From: an uncultured Prevotellaceae bacterium
GTDB taxonomy: Bacteria > Bacteroidota > Bacteroidia > Bacteroidales > UBA932
Direction of reading: 5' to 3'
Length of the DNA stretch: 52,374 nucleotides
Assembly (NCBI GenBank): GCA_947166905.1
Contig: CAMVFZ010000014.1
Coordinates: forward strand, 1 to 52,374
Below the pieces are notes generated by a model that made no database searches, was not told where the DNA came from, and worked only from the letters and a program-made list of their open reading frames with translations. Below, in pieces: positions 24,788 through 31,958 of this stretch. The position numbers and the translations under genes are program-made. How positions within the stretch are numbered: the stretch's first letter is position 1; each line of letters opens with the position of its first letter.

Positions 24788-25093
24788 ATGACATTCGAGG
24801 AAAAACGGCTGCGGGCTTATGAGGCCGGGACAATCAGCGGCAACACCGCTTATATGTTCTCCACTAAGGAAGAATATGTTTGGGGCGAGACCGAGGGCAA
24901 CAACCTGACCACAGAAGAAAGCAAGTCCCTGTTGGAAAGCCTGACAACGTTCATGGGCGCCAAGGAGTACATCAGGGAGCGCAAAGTTGGCATTCAGACC
25001 ATGCTGGACTTCTTCACCCGCCGGGAGGCCGGGGAAATCCTGAACAGGTATGAGGCCGAAATCAATGAGATCGCAATGGCGAATGGGTTATAA
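24788..25093 (+). CDS. Early protein of unknown function
   Basis: A 101-residue protein that starts one base after the preceding stop. Mixed fold, with TTEESKSLLESLTTFMGAKE in the middle. It is not recognised. Operon position suggests co-expression with DUF932 and RadC-like genes. Confidence 0.6.
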   Translation: MTFEEKRLRAYEAGTISGNTAYMFSTKEEYVWGETEGNNLTTEESKSLLESLTTFMGAKEYIRERKVGIQTMLDFFTRREAGEILNRYEAEINEIAMANGL

Positions 25094-25105
25094 GGAGGCG
25101 AGATT

Positions 25106-25378
25106 GTGGAAATTACAAAGGCCGTAGCCAGGCTGAAGGAGGCGGCGCACGAGGACACTGACAAGGCGCGGCGGCTGATTAGCTGGATTGCGGCAGACAT
25201 TCAGGCCCTTGAGGTAGGGCTGGAACGCGGCGAAAGCATCGGAGAATACACTCACGAGCTGCGCCACATGAGGACGTACATTGAGATGCTTACCCGGTTG
25301 GCTATAACGAGCTATGGGTGCGAGGAAGCCATTAAGGCGTTGAAAGAAATCAGTGATAATAAGGAGGAATTGAAATGA
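25106..25378 (+). CDS. Helical early protein of unknown function
   Basis: GTG start after TAAGGAGGCGA. The 90-residue product is helical, with His/Arg-rich middle (ECTHELRHMRTYIEML-type). Its stop overlaps the start of the DUF932 gene by four bases, so translation is coupled. Confidence 0.6.
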   Translation: MEITKAVARLKEAAHEDTDKARRLISWIAADIQALEVGLERGESIGEYTHELRHMRTYIEMLTRLAITSYGCEEAIKALKEISDNKEELK

Positions 25379-26448
25379 AACAGGGCCAGGAAAATTTTGA
25401 AGCATTATGGAAGAAACTGCAGGAAGAGCGCGCGGGCATGAAAGATTATGTAGCGAACACCAAGAAGCTGAAGTTTGAGACCGCAGAGGGCAAAAGCACT
25501 CTGCTCATGGAAGAACAGCCGGACACCTTCACCCGGTTCGGAGTGTCGGAGCTGGCCCACAGGCAAATGGCCGACAGGCTCCACATTCCCTATAAATACT
25601 ATGACCTTATGAGAACGAGCCAGCCGGAGCTGTTGGACACCAACGTCAACACCTGGCTGTATAACAAGCCGGAAAACAGAATGATTCGTACACTGTTCGG
25701 CAACGTCCGGGCCTTCCTGAGTGACCGCTACCAGCGTATTGACAACCTGGAATTGGCCTTCCGCATTGTAAAGGTCATGGGCGAGAATCAGAGCTGGGCC
25801 GTTGGGAGCTGTGAAGTGACAGACACCCGGCTGTATGTAAAGGTTGTCTCCGACAAGCTCAAGACGGAAGTTGTTCCCGGCGATGTGGTTCAGGCCGGCT
25901 TCGTGGTGAGCAATTCTGAAGTGGGCCTTGGCTCCGTGAAGATTGAGCCGCTGGTGTACAGGCTGGTATGCAAGAACGGCCTGATTGTACAGGACAGGGT
26001 ACACCAGCGTTACCATGTAGGCCAGCGGTGCGTGGAAACCGACTTCGGAACGGAGCTGTTCCGGGAGGAAACCATTAAAACTGACCAAAAGGCCTACTTT
26101 ATGAAGATTGAGGACATTCTCCGTGGGGCCCTGAACAAGGAACTGTTCGAGAGTGCGGTTGACCGCATGAGACAGGCCAAGATGCGCCGGATTGATGCAG
26201 ACCCGGTGGAGACGGTGAAGCTGCTGGCCGATTCCTATAAATTCACGGAGGCCGAGCAGATGCAGGTAGGGGCCCATTATATCGCGGGCCATGATTTTAC
26301 CCACTACGGATTGGTTAACGCCGTCACCCGGACTTCCCAGGACATTGACGACTACAACCGGGCCACTGAGTTTGAAAAGTACGGCGGGCAGCTTTTGGAC
26401 GGCGGCATTGATTTCATCGTCCGCAGCATCTCCAGCCGGGCATTATAA
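25375..26448 (+). CDS. DUF932 family protein
   Basis: The 357-residue product matches the phage/plasmid DUF932 pattern: FGVSELAHRQMADRLHIPYKYY (start of domain), GNVRAFLSDRYQRIDN, and LVYRLVCKNGLI followed by a long helical end. DUF932 proteins are frequent on plasmids and phages next to RadC-like and anti-restriction genes, but their biochemical role is not settled. Length is normal for the family. Confidence 0.85.
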   Translation: MKQGQENFEALWKKLQEERAGMKDYVANTKKLKFETAEGKSTLLMEEQPDTFTRFGVSELAHRQMADRLHIPYKYYDLMRTSQPELLDTNVNTWLYNKPENRMIRTLFGNVRAFLSDRYQRIDNLELAFRIVKVMGENQSWAVGSCEVTDTRLYVKVVSDKLKTEVVPGDVVQAGFVVSNSEVGLGSVKIEPLVYRLVCKNGLIVQDRVHQRYHVGQRCVETDFGTELFREETIKTDQKAYFMKIEDILRGALNKELFESAVDRMRQAKMRRIDADPVETVKLLADSYKFTEAEQMQVGAHYIAGHDFTHYGLVNAVTRTSQDIDDYNRATEFEKYGGQLLDGGIDFIVRSISSRAL

Positions 26449-26458
26449 GGAGGACACC

Positions 26459-27130
26459 ATGAGCTTATATAACGAGATTGTGACGAATGCAAGGGCGCGA
26501 GGAATCGCGTCCTTGTCCAATACAGAGCTGATTGGCCTGATACTCGGCAGCGGCAAGCGGAACCATGACCAATTCAAGATCGCTGAGGAACTCACAGAAA
26601 AAGACGGCCTTTATACCAACGTGGCGCGGGCCAGCAACGTGGGCGAGCTGAATTATCTTGCTGACGAGAAGATGACAGAACGGCAGGAGCTGGCACTCCT
26701 GTCTGCGGTGGAGCTGGGTAAGAGATTGAACGGCTATGTGGCCGGGGATATGTGGCCCAAGATAACAAGCCCCGGTGACGCGGCCATGTACATGATGTCT
26801 GTGCTGCGGCACGAGACACACGAGAAATTCTGTGTAATGCTCCTGAACGCCAAGAACAGGCTTATGGGCGTGAGGCAGGTTTCGGAAGGTTCCCTGACCA
26901 GCTCCGTTGTCCACCCAAGAGAGGTGCTCGCGCACGCTATCGTGGCGCACGCGGCCTCAATCATAGCCGTCCACAACCACCCCTCAGGCGACCCTTACCC
27001 AAGCAGCGAGGACAGGCACCTGACGGAAACGCTGAAGCAGGCCGGGGAGATTATTGGAATCCCGCTGATTGACCACCTGATTATTGGCGACGGCAGGCAT
27101 TACAGCTTCCGGGAACACGGCGAACTGTAA
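26459..27130 (+). CDS. RadC-like JAB/MPN domain protein
   Basis: Start at ATG 26459 after AAGGAGG, giving 223 residues. An N-terminal helical part is followed by a JAMM metalloprotease-like domain with VHNHPSGDPYPSSED, where the two His and the Asp bind zinc. RadC-like proteins are widespread on mobile elements. The old DNA repair name is not supported biochemically, and a role in anti-restriction islands has been proposed from context. Confidence 0.88.
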   Translation: MSLYNEIVTNARARGIASLSNTELIGLILGSGKRNHDQFKIAEELTEKDGLYTNVARASNVGELNYLADEKMTERQELALLSAVELGKRLNGYVAGDMWPKITSPGDAAMYMMSVLRHETHEKFCVMLLNAKNRLMGVRQVSEGSLTSSVVHPREVLAHAIVAHAASIIAVHNHPSGDPYPSSEDRHLTETLKQAGEIIGIPLIDHLIIGDGRHYSFREHGEL

Positions 27131-27132
27131 AC

Positions 27133-27161
27133 TTGACTTTTGCCGGAGCCACAATTATAAT
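27133..27161 (+). promoter_or_regulatory. Near-consensus sigma70 promoter
   Basis: TTGACT, 17 bp, TATAAT, the best promoter match in the window. It lies two bases after the RadC-like stop codon and 22 bases before the next start, and drives a single small gene that is followed by a terminator. Confidence 0.85.
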
Positions 27162-27182
27162 GGAAGAAAGATGTGACAAGCT

Positions 27183-27386
27183 ATGAAAAACTGCGAAAGG
27201 AAGCAGATTGATATGCGCAGGGAAACGGATTCCCCAAATTGGGGTGGCCGCCGGGAAGGCTCAGGCAGGAAAAAGGGGCCGAAGCACCCATTCTCAATCC
27301 GGGTGACGGACGCAGAGGAGCGGGCCATACGCGCATTCATAGCCAAGCTGCGGAAGACCAGGGCGAAAAGACAACAGGGCGAATGA
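27183..27386 (+). CDS. Small basic DNA-binding-like protein, own transcription unit
   Basis: The 67-residue protein has NWGGRREGSGRKKGPKH (Gly/Arg/Lys-rich, AT-hook-like) followed by FSIRVTDAEERAIRAFIAKL, which resembles a ribbon-helix-helix. Its own strong promoter and terminator next to attP suggest expression in the prophage state. It could be a regulator, a superinfection factor or an architectural protein. No exact family is claimed. Confidence 0.65.
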   Translation: MKNCERKQIDMRRETDSPNWGGRREGSGRKKGPKHPFSIRVTDAEERAIRAFIAKLRKTRAKRQQGE

Positions 27387-27395
27387 CACTAAAAA

Positions 27396-27434
27396 ACCGC
27401 AGGCCGGATAAAAGCCTGCGGTGTCTTTTTGTTT
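27396..27434 (+). terminator. Rho-independent terminator
   Basis: ACCGCAGGC and GCCTGCGGT form a 9-bp stem, followed by a T-rich tail. It ends the small basic protein unit and separates it from attP. Confidence 0.9.
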
Positions 27435-27446
27435 TTGGGCCGATAA

Positions 27447-27534
27447 GGCGCTTTATTTTGCGCGAGAGCAATTCTATGTTTTGTGTGATAAATCTATTGT
27501 GCGGATAGTTTATCGTTGCGAGGCGGCAAAATAT
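27447..27534. promoter_or_regulatory. Third copy of the dyad element seen before the early operon
   Basis: ATTTTG (27455-27460) and CAAAAT (27527-27532) are inverted and 66 bp apart, as in the copies at 22766 and 22991. The centre carries TGATAAA and, on the other strand, GCACAATAGATTTATCA, close to the centre of copy B. A weak promoter (TTGTGT, 17 bp, GATAGT) is possible but drives no evident gene. Confidence 0.45.
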
Positions 27535-27578
27535 GACTTTATAATGGTGTCTTTATCAGGCTTTTAAATTCAGGAGAT

Positions 27579-27828
27579 TTGACAGGATTTTGACAGGATA
27601 TTTTATGAAACAGCGAGAGGCCCCGGAAACTTATGCCAATTTGTGATAACGTTGGAATCCGGGTGTAAACGGAAAGCCGCGCCGCAAAAAGGCTCCAAAA
27701 GGGCCCAAATTAGTCTTGAAAACCAGCGAGGTCAAAAGCCTCCGTGGGTTCGAATCCCACCCTCTCCGCCACTTCCAGCGGTTGACAGGATTTTACACTA
27801 ACGCCTTTTGACAGGATTTTGACAGGAT
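27579..27828. other. Phage attachment site attP with integrase arm sites
   Basis: Five copies of TTGACAGGAT flank the tRNA-like core: 27579-27588 and 27590-27599 on the left, 27782-27791, 27808-27817 and 27819-27828 on the right. Pairs are 11 bp apart, one helical turn. This is the layout of arm-type sites for a tyrosine integrase, whose gene lies directly beside it. The uninterrupted attP shows that the sequence represents the circular or virion form, not the integrated prophage. Confidence 0.88.
27713..27771 (+). other. attP core: 3' part of a tRNA-Ser(UGA) gene
   Basis: From GTCTTGAAAACC (anticodon loop and 3' anticodon stem) through the variable arm, T arm (GGGTTCGAATCCC) and CCTCTCC-G-CCA. 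The 5' half of the tRNA is missing, so it is not a functional gene. Integration would restore the host tRNA-Ser with the phage copy of its 3' half. Confidence 0.92.
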
Positions 27829-27845
27829 ACTGAAAATAAAAACAT

Positions 27846-27888
27846 AAAGAGTGGTTATTTCCAAAACGGAAACAGCCACTCTTTTTTT
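27846..27888. terminator. Terminator between attP and integrase, probably bidirectional
   Basis: AAAGAGTGG and CCACTCTTT form the outer stem, with an inner ATTTCC/GGAAA pairing. T runs follow on the + strand; the - strand is T-rich as well. It ends integrase transcription and shields the attachment site. Confidence 0.75.
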
Positions 27889-28990
27889 ATTTGATTACAC
27901 TGTCGAATGACCGGGAGGCTCCCTCGTCCATGTCCGGTGTGACGTGGGAATAAGTGTCCAATGTCTGCTGGGCGGTGGAATGGCCCAGGCGGTGCTGTAC
28001 CACTTTGTAATTCTTGCCGTCCGACAACAGGATTGTGGCATGGGTGTGCCTGAGGGAGTGAAGCGTGAATCCTTCCGGGAGGCCGCAGAGCTTACCGTAT
28101 TTCTTGGCCAGCTTCGTCACATAGTCCGGGTACAAGGGACCGCCGAACCTTCCCGGGAACACAAGGCCGTTGTTTATATAACGTATGTCCCCGGCCTCTC
28201 GTTTGGCAATATCAATTCTATAAATAGTCCGCAGCCGTTCCATGGTGTCCGGGGCAATGGCTATTGTGCGGTAAGAGGAAGACGTCTTTGTGAACGGATT
28301 GATACGGAGCTTGTTCCTGACCTTGATGACGGCCTGTGAGATCGTGATGAGGCCTTTTTCAAAATCAACGTTCTCCCATGTAAGGCCCAGCACTTCCGAA
28401 CGGCGCATACCTGACACAAGGGTAAGCTCCAAAATGGCCCGGTGGTTCACGTCCTCAATGCCGGAAAGGAAATCTTTGGCCTGCTTTTTGTTCAGTATGG
28501 TGATTGGGCGGCTCCTGTGGGCCTTTGGTTTTTTCTCTCCCAGCAGCGGATTGCGGCTCAGGAGGCCGTCCACAACGGCTGATTGGAAAATGGCCTTTAT
28601 CAGGACATAGATGTGTTCTATGGTGCGCGTTGACAGGCCTGATTCCAATTTCTTTTGGAGCTGGGCCATGACCTGGGTTCCGCTGATAGAGGCTATGGGC
28701 ATATCGGAATACACAGAGAGGTGGTTTCGTATGTAGCATTCATACGTTTCGAACGTGTCCTCGGCAACAGTGCTTTTCTTTGCGGCCTTCCATACGTTGA
28801 CGTATTCACCAAAGGTTATGGCCGGGGAAACCATGTTGGCCGGGGTGAACATGAGATTCTCAAAGGCCTTGCGCTTCCGCTCGCACTCGGCAAGGTTCTT
28901 GCCGTAAAACCATTTGTTGCCGATTCCTTTATAAGTGCGCTGGATTTGTACGCGGCCATCGGCGCGCCGCTTTACTTTTTGCTTAGGCAT
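27887..28990 (-). CDS. int: Tyrosine integrase
   Basis: A 367-residue recombinase. An N-terminal basic arm-binding part is followed by the core-binding helices (FGEYVNVWKAAKKSTVAEDT). The catalytic domain has SGMRRSEVLGLTW (Arg I), TLHSLRHTHA (His-x-x-Arg) and LGHSTAQQTLDTYSH (second His and the nucleophilic Tyr). It is transcribed toward attP and inserts the phage into a host tRNA-Ser(UGA) gene. Confidence 0.96.
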   Translation of the reverse strand: MPKQKVKRRADGRVQIQRTYKGIGNKWFYGKNLAECERKRKAFENLMFTPANMVSPAITFGEYVNVWKAAKKSTVAEDTFETYECYIRNHLSVYSDMPIASISGTQVMAQLQKKLESGLSTRTIEHIYVLIKAIFQSAVVDGLLSRNPLLGEKKPKAHRSRPITILNKKQAKDFLSGIEDVNHRAILELTLVSGMRRSEVLGLTWENVDFEKGLITISQAVIKVRNKLRINPFTKTSSSYRTIAIAPDTMERLRTIYRIDIAKREAGDIRYINNGLVFPGRFGGPLYPDYVTKLAKKYGKLCGLPEGFTLHSLRHTHATILLSDGKNYKVVQHRLGHSTAQQTLDTYSHVTPDMDEGASRSFDSVIK

Positions 28991-29028
28991 GACTTATCAC
29001 CACAACACAGGCTTTCCGTCCCGCAACA

Positions 29029-29403
29029 CTACGCAGATTCTTCCGCAAAATCGGCATTGCTGAGCAGAACGTCCAGCATGCCGAGGGCAGAATCCTTGCC
29101 TTTATCATTAAGTCGGTGGAATTTTGACAGGAGTTCGCGTTCCTTTGCTGATAGAGGCTTTGTCTCGAACAGTTGAGACACTTCGACTTGGAAGAAGGCT
29201 GCTGTTTTGTCAAGGCTTTCCGGGGAAGGGAACTTTTCGCACTTCAGCCATGCCGTTACCGCAGAAGGTGCTATGCCGCAATATCTCGCAAGCTCTGACC
29301 TTCTTCTGTTACTCTCGGACAACAGTTTTAACAAATTTCGTTGAAGAATCTGCATCGAGTTAAGCACGAGAACCACCAGCCTTTCCAATAATTTCACTCT
29401 CAT
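29029..29403 (-). CDS. CI-like repressor (HTH)
   Basis: The product has an XRE-type helix-turn-helix: LLSESNRRRSELARYCGIAP then SAVTAWLKCEKFPSPESLDK, followed by a short acidic C-terminal region with no peptidase domain. It may start at ATG 29403 (124 residues) or at the internal ATG 29355 (about 108). It is divergent from the Cro-like gene across an operator region and should maintain lysogeny. Lack of an S24 autocleavage domain means induction does not use LexA-like self-cleavage. Confidence 0.8.
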   Translation of the reverse strand: MRVKLLERLVVLVLNSMQILQRNLLKLLSESNRRRSELARYCGIAPSAVTAWLKCEKFPSPESLDKTAAFFQVEVSQLFETKPLSAKERELLSKFHRLNDKGKDSALGMLDVLLSNADFAEESA

Positions 29404-29425
29404 TCTATCAAGAAAATATAAAGAT

Positions 29426-29465
29426 GCAAGCCCAAAATATAAAAAATTTTATAAAAAGGGCTTGC
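29426..29465. promoter_or_regulatory. Inverted repeat in the repressor/Cro intergenic region
   Basis: GCAAGCCC (29426-29433) and GGGCTTGC (29458-29465) surround a 24-base purely AT sequence that is itself nearly palindromic. It lies upstream of the repressor start on the - strand and overlaps the -35 of the rightward promoter. It is a possible repressor-binding or looping site. Confidence 0.5.
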
Positions 29466-29490
29466 TTTTCTCCAACAGATAATATATAAT
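29462..29490 (+). promoter_or_regulatory. Rightward early promoter (PR-like)
   Basis: TTGCTT, 17 bp, TATAAT, ahead of the Cro-like gene. Operator O1 fills the spacer and O2 covers the start region. Confidence 0.78.
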
Positions 29491-29506
29491 TTCTCTGATG
29501 GTGAAA
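29467..29506. promoter_or_regulatory. Operators O1 and O2 of the lysogeny switch
   Basis: Two 17-bp sites, 29467-29483 (TTTCTCCAACAGATAAT) and 29490-29506 (TTTCTCTGATGGTGAAA), are variants of the perfect palindrome O3 at 29717. They overlap the rightward promoter, so binding would block it. Confidence 0.65.
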
Positions 29507-29522
29507 AAAAGGAGGTGAAAAA

Positions 29523-29714
29523 ATGAAACAGATTACTCTGAAAGCGGCCCGCGTAAACGCAGGGCTGTCACAAGTCGACGCTGCGAAGCAGATGCGCAAG
29601 GGCAAGCAGACGCTGAGCAATTGGGAGACAGGCAGAACCAGGATTGACGCAGAGTCGTTTTTGGAGCTTTGCCGTATCTACAAAGTCAAGCCGCAGGATA
29701 TTATTTTGCCCTGA
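29523..29714 (+). CDS. Cro-like HTH regulator
   Basis: A 63-residue protein that is essentially one XRE helix-turn-helix: ARVNAGLSQVDAAKQMRKGK then QTLSNWETGRTRIDAESF. A strong AAGGAGGTGA precedes the ATG. It is the first gene of the rightward operon and probably competes with the repressor for the TTTCTCT operators. Confidence 0.85.
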   Translation: MKQITLKAARVNAGLSQVDAAKQMRKGKQTLSNWETGRTRIDAESFLELCRIYKVKPQDIILP

Positions 29715-29716
29715 AA

Positions 29717-29733
29717 TTTCTCTAATAGAGAAA
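29717..29733. promoter_or_regulatory. Operator O3, perfect palindrome
   Basis: TTTCTCTAATAGAGAAA is a perfect 7-3-7 palindrome between the Cro-like and excisionase-like genes. It is the clearest member of the three-site operator set. Confidence 0.68.
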
Positions 29734-29748
29734 ATGAAAGGAGGAAAC

Positions 29749-29994
29749 ATGGCTCGGAGTGACGATTGCCTGACCATGACGCTGGCTGAGGCCGCAGCCT
29801 ACACAGGAATAGGCCGTCACCAGCTTGAGTGGCTTCAGGAAAGTGACAAGCGGTTCCCCAGCTTCAAAATTGGAACCAAGACGCTTGTTGATAAACAACT
29901 GCTGGCCGAGTACGTCCACCAATTGGCCAGGGACAGAGTGGGGGAGGTGATTATGAACCCGGTGGTTGCCCAGATTGTGGCGGGCAGAAAATGA
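29749..29994 (+). CDS. Excisionase/MerR-type HTH protein
   Basis: An 81-residue protein with a winged-helix pattern, LAEAAAYTGIGRHQLEWLQE then FPSFKIGTKTLVDKQLLAEYV, typical of Xis/HTH_17 proteins. Its place near the integrase and behind the Cro-like gene suggests a recombination directionality factor. Confidence 0.75.
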   Translation: MARSDDCLTMTLAEAAAYTGIGRHQLEWLQESDKRFPSFKIGTKTLVDKQLLAEYVHQLARDRVGEVIMNPVVAQIVAGRK

Positions 29995-30000
29995 AAAAGC

Positions 30001-30024
30001 CCCCACCCGCGAGGACAGGTGGGG
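30001..30024 (+). other. GC-rich hairpin without T run
   Basis: CCCCACC and GGTGGGG enclose a 10-base loop, a few bases after the excisionase-like stop. It may stabilise or attenuate the transcript. It is not a standard terminator. Confidence 0.5.
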
Positions 30025-30105
30025 ACCGAGCAATTGAAAACTATGAAACAAGGCCATGTTTTGTAGTTTTCGAGATGATTATAACACAGAAAGGAAATGA
30101 AATCA

Positions 30106-30294
30106 ATGAAATTGGTGACTAATCTGTTGGTCGTAACAGCCGGGATCCTGATAGTGCTGACCGGCTACGTTATGGAAAAGGTTGAAGCGGCCCTTGAGGA
30201 CAGCTTCCTGGGATATGTGGTTGACGGCCTGATGATTGCGGCCCTGTTCTTTATGGTGATGAGATTGCTGCAGTGGGCCGTGTGGGTGATGTGA
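30106..30294 (+). CDS. Small membrane protein
   Basis: A 62-residue product with two hydrophobic helices (LLVVTAGILIVLTGYVM and LMIAALFFMVMRLLQWAVWV). ATG 30106 lies 10 bases after AAGGA, better placed than ATG 30097. Possible superinfection exclusion or unknown role. Confidence 0.6.
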   Translation: MKLVTNLLVVTAGILIVLTGYVMEKVEAALEDSFLGYVVDGLMIAALFFMVMRLLQWAVWVM

Positions 30295-30307
30295 AAGGAG
30301 ATTCAAA

Positions 30308-31066
30308 ATGGCAGGAATTGAATTATACAACAAAGTAAAGACGCCGCCGGACGGAGCTTGGAAACCTATTAAAGGCGGCCCTCTGGCAGGCAAGACGGAG
30401 ATAAACCCCCAATGGCGTATTCAGGTAATGACGGAAGTGTACGGCCCCTGCGGCATCGGCTGGCGGTTCGAGCTGACCGAGGAAAAGACATACACCTGTC
30501 CCGCCGGGCAGATTTTACTCTTTGTGGAAGTAGCACTGTATGTGGTGGATCCGGAAAGCGGACAGTGGTCTGAGCCCATTTACGGCTGGGGCGGTGATTT
30601 TATCATAGAGAAGAACAAGAACGGCCTGGTGGCCAACGATGAGGCCTACAAAATGGCCCTTACCGATGCCCTCGGCAACGCTATGAAATGTTTGGGCGTT
30701 GGTTCAGACGTTTACATGGGCCTGTTTGATGGCAAGAACGACAACAACAAGGAGAACAAGGGAAACTACGACGGTTCCAAATATGCCAAGGAAGATTACT
30801 CAGAGCGGCGGGAAATAGGCCCGGCTCCCAAACAGCAACAGCCAGCGGCCCAGCAGAACACAACGGAACGCCGGAATGAACACGGCGAGTTGTTGATTAC
30901 CCAGCCGCAGCAGAAGAGAATGTTTGCAATTGCCGGGAGAGGCAACGAGGAGATTGTGAAACAGGTGTTGATGAACCACGGCTATGTTTCTTCCGGGGAC
31001 GTCACGAGGCATGATTACAACCAAATCTGCACGGAGATTCAGGACATTGTTAAACAGAATGGGTGA
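30308..31066 (+). CDS. Rad52-like single-strand annealing protein
   Basis: A 252-residue protein. GIGWRFELTEEKTY and the segment AYKMALTDALGNAMKCLGVG-S-DVYMG (about 115-137) fit Rad52-type/Sak-like phage annealing proteins, where TDALGNAMK is the most conserved part. The C-terminal part (about 160-252) is a Gln/Asn-rich linker and a small helical tail (QPQQKRMFAIAGRG) that may bind SSB or a nuclease. It works with SSB and Gam in phage recombination. Confidence 0.75.
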   Translation: MAGIELYNKVKTPPDGAWKPIKGGPLAGKTEINPQWRIQVMTEVYGPCGIGWRFELTEEKTYTCPAGQILLFVEVALYVVDPESGQWSEPIYGWGGDFIIEKNKNGLVANDEAYKMALTDALGNAMKCLGVGSDVYMGLFDGKNDNNKENKGNYDGSKYAKEDYSERREIGPAPKQQQPAAQQNTTERRNEHGELLITQPQQKRMFAIAGRGNEEIVKQVLMNHGYVSSGDVTRHDYNQICTEIQDIVKQNG

Positions 31067-31071
31067 TGTAA

Positions 31072-31608
31072 GTGCCAAAGCACGATTTTTTAATGAGCTA
31101 TGAGCTGGAGGCCGTGTTCGACAGCTTTACGGACGAGCAGGCCGGACGGCTCATCAAGGCGGTGTTCGACTACGAGAAGCGCAAAGAGCTGCCGGAGTTT
31201 GGCGACCCGCTTCTGAAGATGATATTTGACACAGTTATCCGTCAAAAGTCAGATGCGAATGCGGAGGCCTATAAACAGCGGTGCGAGCAGCAAAGGAAGA
31301 ACGCCGAGAAACGTTGGAAGGGCAAGAAAAATATGCCATCGCATACCACCGCATACAATGGCATGCCAAATATGCCACCGCATGCCAACGATGCCAAACA
31401 TGCCGATATTGATATTGATATTGATAAATCAATATCAATTAAGGACGAAGCTGCAAAACTCACACAAGAGTTTTTGCAGCTTACCGACGGAATTAAAATT
31501 GCAACCGGGAAGAAGCTCAACCTTATGAGGAAGTACCGGGAAATGAGACAAGAGGCCCCCAAGGAAGAAGTTGACCGACAGCTTTTAGACTACTTGGGCC
31601 AGGAATAG
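31072..31608 (+). CDS. DUF6291-like protein, replisome organiser position
   Basis: GTG start after GGTGATGTA. The 178-residue product has the pattern of DUF6291/phage replication proteins: MSYELEAVFDSFTDEQAGRL then IKAVFDYEKRKELPEF and RQKSDANAEAYKQRCEQQRK. A low-complexity middle (about 88-122, Met/Pro/His/Asp/Ile) is encoded by phased DNA repeats and a palindrome. A helical C-terminus follows. The DNA-level repeats and position resemble an origin embedded in a replication initiator gene. Confidence 0.7.
   Translation: MPKHDFLMSYELEAVFDSFTDEQAGRLIKAVFDYEKRKELPEFGDPLLKMIFDTVIRQKSDANAEAYKQRCEQQRKNAEKRWKGKKNMPSHTTAYNGMPNMPPHANDAKHADIDIDIDKSISIKDEAAKLTQEFLQLTDGIKIATGKKLNLMRKYREMRQEAPKEEVDRQLLDYLGQE
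31333..31439. other. Candidate replication origin: phased iterons and palindrome
   Basis: ATGCC recurs at 31333, 31363, 31372, 31382, 31391 and 31400 and GCATA at 31341 and 31351, so most repeats are 9-10 bp apart. Directly next is an AT-rich palindrome, ATTGATATTGAT-AA-ATCAATATCAAT (31414-31439). Lambda-type origins have iterons plus AT-rich DNA inside the initiator gene, as here. Confidence 0.5.
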
Positions 31609-31619
31609 GAGGATTTGAA

Positions 31620-31958
31620 ATGAGAGACAAAGTTTATATGCCAAAGACGGCTGTAGAAATCACTTACCCGGAAGGAACCGAGATTTTTATTATGGTTGAA
31701 GACGAAAAGAACGGAAAGCTTGAATGCTGCGAGATTGCCAATAGAAAGGGCTCAGGAATCCGCTTTACCATGCCTCTGAATGCTTTGGTTGAAGGGATTG
31801 CGAAACTTCCACAGCCTATCAGGAAGATGTCAGCAATGAAATGTATTCTTGAAATTTCCAAGGCCGGGGATTTTGACATTCCCAAAGAAATTAAAGACTT
31901 CCCAATTGACGCCTTTATGGAAGTGATGAAATACAAAGGGAGGCAGGACAATGGATAA
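31620..31958 (+). CDS. Small protein, paralogue of the next gene
   Basis: The 112-residue protein shares layout with 31951-32241: a VEITYPEG/VEVTFPED start, an acidic-basic hinge (EDEKNGKLE), RFTMPLNALVEGIAKLP-type middle and helical end. Family unknown. RBS AGGAGGA. Confidence 0.6.
   Translation: MRDKVYMPKTAVEITYPEGTEIFIMVEDEKNGKLECCEIANRKGSGIRFTMPLNALVEGIAKLPQPIRKMSAMKCILEISKAGDFDIPKEIKDFPIDAFMEVMKYKGRQDNG

Noticed and set aside
25405..26304. 299-residue - strand frame opposite DUF932
   Set aside because: Antisense shadow of a recognisable gene; no promoter or ribosome site.
27455..27532. Active promoter in the third dyad copy
   Set aside because: The -35/-10 match is weak and there is no downstream gene on either strand that it would sensibly drive; kept only as a repeat element.
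27640..27771. Second tRNA-Ser gene
   Set aside because: Only the 3' half is present; the upstream sequence does not form acceptor, D or 5' anticodon strands, so it is the att core.
30001..30024. Terminator after the excisionase-like gene
   Set aside because: Stable stem but no T run follows, so it was listed as a hairpin only.
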